NCBI GenBank assembly: GCA_024036415.1
Contig: JAMWET010000668.1
Coordinates: 893,501-957,500 of the forward strand
Length of the DNA: 64,000 nucleotides
Origin: Prochilodus magdalenae
Lineage: Eukaryota > Chordata > Actinopteri > Characiformes > Prochilodontidae
Reading direction: 5' to 3'
In this document: piece after piece, positions 14,300 to 23,966 of the stretch
Position numbering within the stretch: the first letter of the stretch is position 1
Layout: each line of letters begins with the position of its first letter
Made by a program: the position numbers and the translations under genes
The notes under the pieces: generated by a model
Databases searched by the model: none
Seen by the model: only the letters and a program-made list of their open reading frames with translations
Told to the model about the DNA's origin: nothing

Positions 14300-14570
14300 C
14301 AGGCAGGTTGTAACACAAAATAGTTTAGGCACTTTATTTTCCCCATTATTCTACCACCATAAGCATTCAATGTAAAACCTCAGAAGAGAATTAAAGGTTT
14401 ACTGGCGGTTATATATGGTAAATTAAATGATCTGTGTTGTGGCACATTGTGGCCCCAGGTTCCCATCACTAATACACCAAACCATTTCACATCAAACCAC
14501 CCTGAATGATTTTGTTAATGAGGGAATTACGCTAACATTTTGAAAAACTGGTGGAATTCCCCTTTGATTT
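14300..14570 (+). repeat. Dispersed repeat, copy 1 of 4 (CCCAGGTTCCCATC... family)
   Basis: The core at about 14452-14565 carries GGTTCCCATCACTAA, then an ACATCAAACCACCCTGAATGA block, then CATTTTGAAAAA, and ends with GGAATTCCCCTTTG. The same ordered blocks occur at 19.4 kb, 39.5 kb and, inverted, at 49.5 kb. The element has no coding capacity and is probably a MITE. The left boundary is uncertain. Confidence 0.65.
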
Positions 14571-15239
14571 ATGACCAGATGCAAGTTCAGTCTCATCAGG
14601 CACTGTTCTGAGTGTGAAACATGTGCAGGGTGCTTTGAGGTACGTTTTCTCTTGTTTGCGGGCTTTCAGAGGTGTTACCTAATCAGCAGTGATGTGCATA
14701 TACTCACTGTCCAAAGAAAAATACGCATCTTTGTGTCTGTTGTTTTTTACTTTTCTACATCATTTAAACACAACAGTGCATTCAACATACCACTGTCTTC
14801 GTTCTAGTAAACATTTTATCCAAAGTCAACCCAGTCTGATAGAAAAAGAGCTGAGGGACAGGCTGAGGGTCCTCATCTTCAGGCCCAAGTTATCTGCCTA
14901 ATGGAGAAATCCTGCTTTGTGTACAGACCCCAGCTGTACTGAAGCAGGAAAGTACCAAGCTATGCTGGACACTGGCCCTCCAGGACTGGAACTCTGGTAG
15001 CCTTTTATTCTGGTATTTTTTCCAGTGCAGATGAGGTTTAAAACACACATTTCTACGCAAGAAGCCACAGCACCAGCTCTACATCTTGCTCAGTATCCTC
15101 AGACAATCAAATATACTGCATTCTGCAAATTTACAACATTAATACAATATAACCAGAGAGAAATGAATAATTATGGCTCACTGCGCATATCTAGTTACAG
15201 CTGTATAGAAATTAATACAAATTAAAGCAAGACCAAAAC
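14571..15239. other. Non-coding stretch
   Basis: Two overlapping short plus-strand open frames (14571-14807, 14689-14901) lack recognisable domains and begin inside or next to the dispersed repeat. I see no splice or homology support for a gene. Confidence 0.5.
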
Positions 15240-15960
15240 AAACACTCCCTATAAGAACTCCCGCGCATGCTCTCTGTGGAAGGACGTCTAGAAGTGGCAC
15301 AAATGTATATGAACCTGTAGTGAGCTGAGAGGACGGGTCGGCTGAGGACAGAGCTGAGAGCTTCACATATAAACAGCGCCCGCCTCTGCCTGCATTACAC
15401 CACAGCGTCTACACAGACGGTACAGTACAGACTGAAGCCGTGTCAACTATCTGCAAGTCCAGTCACCGGCGAACGGTTCCAGGTGCCTTCATAAGCGGTC
15501 AGTTTCGTGGAGGTTTCTTAAAGAGTGTTTTCCACAACGGACAATTAAGCTCATTTCCACTCGCGCCTTGCCCCAACACACACATCCACCTGAATGTCAC
15601 AGCGAAGAGCGGCTCAACTGCGACTAGCACAAAAGCTAGCGAAGTGTTTCCGTCAGCTGTGTTGCAGTTTTTGGAGTGTCTCTGAAAAGGGAGGGATAAA
15701 GGTGCACTCCTGTATTACAATAAATGTGTGCAGCACAGAGTCTAAAGAGGAGTAACAGTGCTGTGTCAGGTGCTGAACACTTACTGAACGGACTCCTTCC
15801 TGCAAACTCGGGTTATGTAGAGCGCCATGTTTCCTCTTTCAGCGCAAGACGCGATCCTATTGGCTGAAGGTGTCACTCCTGTTCATTGTTGGATACTTCT
15901 GATTGGCTGAGGTACCTGGAGCGGTCGCCGCTGCTCATTTAAAGGTGTAAAGGTGTTTCA
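15240..15960 (-). promoter_or_regulatory. CpG-richer promoter-like block with two CCAAT boxes
   Basis: This block has many more CpG dinucleotides than its surroundings. Read on the minus strand it contains two CCAAT boxes in forward orientation (plus-strand ATTGG at 15902-15906 and 15859-15863), each preceded by CAG, followed by an ATG at 15828 within 35 bases of the second. Closely spaced CCAAT boxes are typical NF-Y sites of TATA-less housekeeping promoters. I see no TATA box at a fitting place. The direction is inferred from the exon it abuts; bidirectional activity is possible. Confidence 0.55.
15785..15828 (-). CDS. Candidate first coding exon, mitochondrial-presequence-like; possibly clybl
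   Basis: On the minus strand an ATG at 15828-15826 sits in a strong Kozak context (AACATGG). It opens MALYITRVCRKESV and then meets a strong splice donor, GTAAGTG, whose G is at 15784, leaving two bases of a split codon. Without splicing the frame stops one codon later, so splicing is required. The start is short, basic and amphipathic, like a mitochondrial targeting sequence. Two CCAAT boxes lie just upstream. In human 13q32, CLYBL (mitochondrial citramalyl-CoA lyase, also starting MAL) lies near GPR183 in the opposite orientation, which matches the layout here. I could not find exon 2 in 1-15.7 kb, TM9SF2 does not lie between as it does in human, and the identity is therefore tentative. Exon reality is moderate; clybl is about one in four. 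Confidence 0.45.
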
Positions 15961-18439
15961 GTGTATTTCAGTATTTACCGCGTCTTTTAGAGTAGCACTG
16001 TTTAAACGTTTCTGGGGAAAAGCAACACGTCGTTTTACCCTCGTTTTTTTCAGTACCCCGCTCCCTCCCTCCCTCATTCCTTCTCTTCCTCACTGTCTTT
16101 TTTTTTGTCTACACGCAGCCCCCTCCCTTCCCTCCCCTACCCTCCCTTTTTAACATACATAGTCATCGCCAGTGTATTTCCATAAATATCTATTGCATGA
16201 TGATCCCCATTGTCATTTCTATGGCCATGCACGACAAGAAAATAAGAGCAAGGAGCGCAGTGACACCACGACAGAGCACTCCAGGAGCCCCTCGCACAGC
16301 AGAGGCGAATTACTACTACTACCATCAGCCAGGTCCATGTGTGGCTAACAAATGACACGCAATATTTGCCATGATTAAGTCAGCAGGGGATTCTCTCCAA
16401 ATGTCAGGATTCAAAAACCGGTTCCCCGGTTATGTATTAACTGTGTGCACCAAGCGCATGTGTGCACGGAGATTGAGGGACACTTTGCAAGCTCCACAAG
16501 ACAGCCAGACAGAACAGCCCATCAATACGGGAACAAGCTGCAATCAAATGGGGGATCCTTAAACAAGTTGGCTATTTTTTAAAAGCTGAAAACAGTATAT
16601 TAGCGTCTGAATTTCAATTATGCAACTCTAGCATCTGAATAACTAGCTTTTGATTTATAACTGATGGATTTAAAAACAGTTTAAATGGTAAGAATATGGA
16701 TCAGCAACTTCCTGACCTAGCAATAACTGAAAGGAAAGGGGCGGTCTTGAGTAAGTAACAGCTATTCAGTCAAATCAGTTCTGCTTATATTACAGCCAGT
16801 TCCCCTGAAATAAATGCATGAGAGTGCCTGGGCAGCTGCGAGAGCAGTAGGCTCAAACGAGGCCTGCTGTGCACTACTACAGCTAACACGCTCATAGCGG
16901 CTCTCTTGCAATAACAACCTTATTTTACAATGTGTAACTGCATGGTTGTCATAGATGATGTGCCCATCTTTCAGTACCGAGACATTTCCTTCTTTTACAT
17001 GTAGTCATATGTGATACTGAATGATTGTACCAATAATGATGATATCACACAAGGCCATGAGTGCAGATTTATGCAATTACATATTTGGTCACTTTTAATA
17101 GATAGTATTTTGAACAATGGGTTAAGGTGGCAGATCCAAAATCAAAACCATATGTAATATAGTTTGGACATTCCACTCATGGGTTACTTGGAAACTGGCC
17201 TTTCTTTTTCTTCCTGCCTTCATTAAACACAATTGTTGTCTGCTAATCCAGTTTTGATAGCATTTGGCACACTTTCTTTAGATCACAGCAAGATGCTCAA
17301 CTTCTATTCTGGTCTCCCGTAGGAACCACTGAGCACCCAAAAGAAGCCAGAATTTGGTGGAGCCAAAGTGGTGCCGTCTGATGCAAGTCTCTTAATACTG
17401 CACACAGCTGTTGTAGATACACATAATTTCAACCGATGTTGTGAAACTGGTGTACCCGCTGCATGCATTTGATACAACACGGAAAGCATTACCATTCCTT
17501 TTAAAACAAGCTGATGTTAAAATCTGACAGCAGAACTACACATCTCATCTCACTCACCCTCCTTTTGTCCTGCCTGATACAAATGGACAATGCATCACTG
17601 GGGTTTGATGTCTCTGATGTCTGGCTTCATTAAAAATCTTGAAATAGTGCCAGCACTGGGGCCTGGAGATTAAAGGAATATAAAAGGATGACAAAATTTA
17701 TGGATGGCAAGTCACCACCTCACTCTGGCATTTCTAATAAACAAATGGTTTCTGTTTCCAATTTAAATTTCTCATTATACTGTGACTTTTGGAAAATGTG
17801 TTTTGATTTACCAATATTTTATCTGTAAAACTGCATAATTGATTAGATTTACATGGCTCTGATATTCAAGTCCAGAGTCTCTCAAAAGAGAGAGAGAAGG
17901 GAACTCCAGAGGTATAATCGCATGACATGAAACAAAAGCATGTCAGGGGAAAAAAAATAATTGCGGTTGCTTGAAACCTCTGACACATTTTTTTTCTTTG
18001 AAAACTGTTTTTGACTATGAACTGAAAGACTTCATGGCCACCTCAAGACATCAGTGCTTTCTGGCAGTACTGAACATGATAACAAACATATTTTGTATAT
18101 TGTAGTTTATTATTACAGGGCTTATGCAGTCACATGCCAGTACTGCACGGTATCAAACTGCTAAAAAGTTCTGAAAGGAAAGGGCAGAAACCCCCACCAC
18201 CCACTTACAGTGGAAAAGATGGTTCATGTTTTAAATGTGTTAAACGGTTAAAATTTTAATTGTCAATTTACTATCATGACAATTGAGTTGTATAAATGTA
18301 ACATTTTTATTCATAATCAGCTGACACATTTAAATTATGTAAATTCAAAGCACCATTGTTTTTCATTGTACAACAGAAGTCGGGGTCTGTTGTTGTGTAG
18401 AGGGAAGTGGACTGAAATGACTTTGTTTTGTAACACACT
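15961..18439. other. Non-coding stretch
   Basis: It starts with a pyrimidine-rich tract (about 16040-16150). The part from 16150 to 16350 has balanced composition, and its open frames on both strands lack a recognisable domain, so it may be regulatory. The rest is AT-rich with no gene seen. A minus-strand open frame of 63 codons at 17304-17495 has no recognisable similarity. Confidence 0.45.
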
Positions 18440-18830
18440 GTATGCAACCAACTTTTAGAGGTGCCTAGAGAAGTCTAGTCTTCTAGAGAAGACACTGCTG
18501 GACTCAGGAACAAGAACAACAGACTGTCCACCCCAGAGTCCAGACCTCAACATCACTGAATGTGTTTTGGATTACTTTAATCATAAGAAGCAGGAAAATA
18601 TCCATGCCAATTTCTAAGTCTCCTGAAAAGAATGGAAGCTGTAATACAGGCACAGGGGTGGGCACAGTAAATACCGAAAAATATACATAGTTGATATCTC
18701 TGTGTAATTTTCTATTAAATATGTTATAGATTTTTTTCATTGAATATAAGTAATTTGTACTTAAAACACACATAAGCTGTATGTCCAAAAGTATCCAGAC
18801 CCCTTAAAGTAAATTAAACTCCCCAAATGG
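18440..18830 (+). mobile_element. Tc1-like transposon relic with transposase C-terminal piece
   Basis: On the plus strand, 18525-18596 reads CPPQSPDLNITECVLDYF followed by a short basic stretch. This matches the SPDLN-x-x-E motif around the third catalytic acidic residue of Tc1-like DDE transposases. About 250 bases downstream, GTCCAAAAGTATCCAGACCCC (18784-18804) resembles a terminal repeat of fish Tc1-like elements. No other transposase part can be read, so the copy is dead. Boundaries are approximate. Confidence 0.65.
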
Positions 18831-19159
18831 ACACCTATGGCTGACACAGGCGATATGAAGCAGTCAAACAGCAGACTTCATTCCCAATGCTAAGCGTCAG
18901 CCAGAACTGTATAAAGCCCCCTTGGCCTACAATTATGTTCACTGGAGTGATGGAGCTTCTGCAGTGTCTACTGTAATTAAGAGTCCAGACTTTAAAAACA
19001 CATATTTGCAAACACGATAATCATGATCATTAATGATGCTAATGTAGCAATGACAGCAGGATTTACTTCTAAAATACGTTTGATTTGAGGGACAGAAGTA
19101 AAGGGGATTCCATTGATTTGTCATGTTATTTGCATTATTAAGCAGTTAAAATGTAAGTT
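18831..19159. other. Non-coding stretch
   Basis: AT-rich DNA between two repeats, possibly part of the neighbouring transposon relic. I see no gene. Confidence 0.4.
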
Positions 19160-19500
19160 GGTCAGAGTGGTTCAATGCAAAGTGAGGTATTCTACAGAAA
19201 CAAAGTCAGAATTGTTTACATCAATGAATGCCTCTAAAAGATACCTCACAAAAAGTTATTACAGCCAAAAACAAGCTGCCTGATGAGATATAGTGCTGGA
19301 TGAGATATACGCAGGGCGTCGTAAGGTTAAATGGGAAACATATTATTTGGTTTTAACGTAATACAAAATAACTGTATATTTGTTGTAAATATTGTAGCCC
19401 CTGGTTCCTATTTTGCATCAAAACATTCTGAATGATTATGATTATGTATCACCAAGACTGAATTATACAGACATTTTGAAAATTTAAAGGGAAGATCTTA
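19160..19500 (+). repeat. Dispersed repeat, copy 2 of 4, with inverted end sequences
   Basis: The right part (about 19395-19495) carries CCCTGGTTCC, TTTTGCATCAAAACATTCTGAATGAT, and CATTTTGAAAATTTAAAGGG in the order seen in the other copies. About 220 bases to the left, GTCAGAGTGGTTCAATGCAAA (from about 19160) is an inverted version of the central block. The pair gives this copy a fold-back structure, as expected for a MITE with long inverted repeats. Confidence 0.6.
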
Positions 19501-19739
19501 AATGAGGGTCCACAATTAGGAATATTGACTATTACAGAAGATTGTATGAAGAATTAGCCTTCACTCATTCATCATTTGTAATCCTAAAAGCAAATTAATT
19601 AGATCTTCCCATTTTACACACTGTACCTTTTTGAGTAGCAAACTGGGATTCCCTATACAGTGCCAGATATGCACTTCCAGTGGCTCCTCACACACTGGCA
19701 TTAAGTGTTAACCACAGTTCAGTACATGGGAGACAGTAA
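19501..19739. other. Non-coding spacer
   Basis: No feature recognised. Confidence 0.4.
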
Positions 19740-20190
19740 GGCCGCTAAAGAGCAGAGCCTAAATTGAACTCAGCGCCGGGTGTCAGAAGCAGCGTGCATC
19801 AAGACTCTCGCTCCTCCAACCCGCAGCATCATGAAGGCACCCGTCTTTAAGACTTGCCTGCTCGCATTAGCGTGGCTGTGGCTCTGTGGCCCTTCATTAC
19901 CACACCGCCTTCACCCGCGCCTCGCATTTACAAATGATATCATGACGATTTTTCACGCTCTTCAGCGCACTGATGTTTTACCGACTCATTTCCTGTGATA
20001 CCTTGTTACGGATCCAGCTGTGAAGAAGAGATGGCCCCCTGTGGTGCCTGCGCAATGACCTGGAAGCGTGCGGCCTGCAGCATGTGCTGCGCTGACAGAG
20101 CAGCAGGACACCGTCACAAGCCCTCTGCCGCAAACTTTCCTCCTCTCTCTCCCTCTCCTGTCCTTTCTTTAACAGATGAGTAAGCACAGA
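19740..20190 (+). other. GC-richer block with an orphan signal-peptide-like ORF (19831-19998)
   Basis: An ATG at 19831 opens 55 codons with MKAPVFKTCLLALAWLWLCG, a plausible signal peptide (basic start, Leu/Ala/Trp core), followed by a short basic tail and a stop at 19996-19998. An upstream in-frame ATG at 19780 gives 72 codons. No family is recognised, there is no clear splice donor in the frame, and no second exon is visible. The block is more GC-rich than its neighbours and could be a promoter or first exon, a decayed gene, or chance. On the minus strand an AAG/GTATCA donor-like site near 20003 follows another open frame, with equally little support. Confidence 0.25.
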
Positions 20191-23100
20191 CCCCTCTCAG
20201 AAATCGGGAATTGTGGGTTTTCCCCTTGTCCTTTTTGATGGAGTTTATTTTCCCTCGTTCTTCTTGTATCATTCTTCTCTGAGGGGTAGCATGCTGGTGA
20301 TTAAGGGAAAGAGGAGTATTGTATGTGGCAGGGTCACTGGTTGGGTTAAGCAACTGTTCAACTTTAAAGCAGGAGGCACCTTGTCTTAGACAGATTCTTC
20401 ATATAAGAGTACATAATAAAACACAGTATATATATGGGGTCACTATTGCCAAAGGTAGGCGTATAAAGCCCCAATCAGTAGGATGCGGAATGGCATTTGT
20501 GAACCAAAGCCTTTTCAGAAGAGTAGAAGCTGTTACTGCAGCAATGGAGGACAGGCTCCATATCAACACCCTTAATTTCAGAAAAAATGGATAAAAACCT
20601 TTTTAACATATATCGTACATTGATAGACTGCAAATAGATAATAGAAACGCATGCAAAACTGAATACGGACATAAATGAGTTAAATATAATGTGTAAACAA
20701 TGTTACAGATATTTTAAATAGTTTTATAGCACACCTTTAACTTCAGGATCTGTTGCTCTATAATAATGTATGTGAAATAATGTATTTCACTATAATATCT
20801 CTTACAACTGTTAAAATGAGCGCAGTGTCTGTCACATACAGGTGAGTACTTTTTTTGTGAATTTACATTGTATGTATGTCCATTAATAACATTATTATTA
20901 GAATACAGAATATACAGTGGAGTCCAAATGTCCAAAACCTCATTGAAAATCTGGCACCTGGACATTAGGCTTTTGCACCAAAATCCCTTGACTGAAACAT
21001 GGTAAGGTCATAATAAAGCTATTAACAGTATCTCCTTCAGTTCATTACACACCAGTAACCATCAGCTGAAACTAACATACACAAGCATTGACAGAACGAT
21101 GTGATGCAATGTGTTTAGATAATAAATCATAAAGCACTTTAACCTACACAATGAATAACATTACACATTACTAACCTGACTTTAATCATTTCAGATTTTT
21201 TCACTGATGGCACATACATAAACTGCTTACAGGCCAAACTGGATTGGTTGTAACACAGGACTGTGCCAGGCATGTTAACTGAATTGCAGGAAATGCTGCA
21301 AAGGGGGTACCGTTCTGTCTTTTTCTTTTTTCTCCCTTGAGTTTGGTTGGTTGACCCTGACTCCTACTTTCTCACTTCATTTAACTGAATTAATGAGCAG
21401 CTTCAGACCTGCTTAAGAAAATCCCCTTCTGTAGTAACCTTGTTTGCAGCAAACATGTGGTCTCCAGGTCCAGGGTGAATAAATATTTTACTGCACTGAA
21501 TCTAAACGCTGACGAAAGGAAGGGATGGCGTTATTTCTAGAAACCAAGGCTTTAGGTGGGCCAAGCTGAAAATGCATTGCAGTCATTGTGGGGGAAAAAC
21601 GTCCCCTGTTATGCTTACATTGTAAAAAGGTAGATTTCCAATTAATCCTATTTTTCTAACATTTAGCCTCAAAACATTAAAAACTTACATTAAAAATTAA
21701 CATTTGTGAACATCGAAACAGCATAGCCTCCAGCATCAGTGTTGTAACTGTTCCTATCCATTCATTTTATTCAATATTAATGGAATGTGTCCCTCTCTCT
21801 CCCTTGTTCTCTCTATTCCAACCTTTCCACCTCATCAAAAAGACAAGGACAATATGCTGCCTTATTTCAATATGTACTATGTTCATGTGATCTCTGAGCT
21901 GATATGAGTTCATGAATTATTCATGTTCAGCTTTGCATAAGCATTTCCCCCCATCATCCTTGTCACTTACATGTTCAACATTATGAAATTGCCTTGCCAT
22001 AAGCACGGCTTCACACAGTGGTCACAACTGGCTAGTTAGTAAGGACACGACTTGCACTGGGGACAAGCACCAAATGCCACTCCAGTGACCCGTGAATTTT
22101 GAAAACAAGCAAACACTGACAGTAAGACAAGTGACAGCAGAGTCTGATTATTAATACATTACTGGGACCAAGAAGCTGTGTCTTAACATGTCGCTCTGCC
22201 AAACCTGTGGCCAGGAACTGCCATCACCCAGCATAAACTGGCAAAGAGGATAACATGTACGTATAAAATTACCATATTAAACCAGATCATGTTTCCGACC
22301 AGGTCTATAAACCAGTTAGCCTATATGGCCCACGTGTTATTGCCATTAACCCACATATAATTTTCACATAATAATTGACCTATAATTTTATCATAGCATT
22401 GCTAGGTTTCACAAGCTTTACATTACACTGATCAAAAAAATGCTATTCAAAATAATGAGAAACTGTTTTGTCAAATTTTATATATAAATATATCGTATCC
22501 GGTGTCATCACTCATTCATATAGCAGCTGGAATGGAGCTGGGTCACATGAGCTTAATCATATGCCTTCCTAGTCAAATAGGAGTAAAAATATTTAATTTG
22601 CTTTCATATCATATTTTTTTTAAGATTATGATATTTGGTCAGTCCTGCAATTATTGCATATGTACCCACTGCTATCCGCCATTGCCTCAAGCATTTGGTA
22701 CGTTATCAGCACGCCAGCATTTGAATTTTGGAGTCCAAGCTGGGGCCAACAAATGTAAATGTAAACATCTTTGGAATTTGGTCAAATTCTCATTTACTGC
22801 AGAAGTTAAAATGACCAGTGTAAAAATGGCACAATAAACCTTTAGAAAGATATAAATGAGTTCAAAAACATTTATGCCTGCTTTGTCAGCATGCTCTACC
22901 CTAGGATGGTTTACTTTGGGCTTTTAGGTTTGCTGTATTGTATTTCCCCACCTTCCTACATCTATACTCTCTGACGGTGAGCAGCTGCATGCCTTATACT
23001 AAATGGTGTTGCACTACTGGTTGTGTTCATCCATTATTTAGGGCCAATTTATATACAGTCTTGCTATTGTTTTTGTATCCCTATAGGGCAGAAGTGTTGG

Positions 23101-23966
23101 AACAAGTAAGATGATGACTGCACTACTGTCAACTACTATGTAATCTCTACAAACCTTCATTTGCGAAATTATCCAGGGACTTTCAATAGTGAAGAAAACT
23201 ATTCATGTTTCTTGTTGTCTGACTGAACAATGACCTTTCCATCACAGGTCCAGCAAGCTGATGAGCTGCACACTCACTCTCTCCTCAAGGCAAACAAAGA
23301 CCAATTCACACTGTCTCTAAAGTCATTCACATTGCTGATAGAAATCAGATAATTAACACATTAAAGTGCTCAAGGAACCAGATCTGCTCTTGCCCCTCAT
23401 CACCCCCAAAGTGTGGGCCAGCCTATAAAGCTCGTTTATGTTAGCACCTTTTTTATATAAATATCCCTCCTCCCTGGGCATGAGCGCAACTGTCAGTGAA
23501 ACATTTGTTTTTCATTTTTCACCACTGAGGGCTGTTGAACAGGAGTGGAATTGTGACAAGGTGTTAAAAACGTACACCAACACTTACTATTTTGCCCTTG
23601 AGAAAAGTTTAGCAGCTCAGCAGATGGGGGTTAATCTGGCAACGTTTTATTTTCTCAAAGACTAATCACCTTCATGGAGCCTCAAAACCCGGTGTGATCA
23701 TACTGAAGCAGTCAACTTTACATTAACTGTCTGCTACTTATTACCATTAAACAGATACTCTAGTAAAATGATTAATAGGGCAAATTACACCTAAGTAAAC
23801 ATTTTCTATGCTGTGTTGGCCATGAGTAAATAAACAGATACTTTTTCATGATGGAATCAGAATCTAATCACAACATTAATAGAAGTTTTAAACAGTGAAG
23901 AGGAGAGAGAAAACCTTACAGTACACTTTTACAGCCCACAGCCTAATTGTGTTCGTCATTATTTTT
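20191..23966. other. AT-rich non-coding stretch
   Basis: No gene recognised. The longest open frame is 111 codons (22502-22837, plus), starts in AT-rich DNA and has no domain that I recognise. No transposon is confidently identified in this stretch. Confidence 0.5.

Noticed and set aside
16021..16153. Plus-strand ORF in a pyrimidine-rich tract downstream of the promoter-like block
   Set aside because: The proline/serine/leucine content only reflects the CT-rich tract. No exon signals beyond a weak acceptor-like site.
20319..20594. 91-codon plus-strand ORF
   Set aside because: No known domain, overlaps an antisense frame, and begins in ordinary non-coding sequence.
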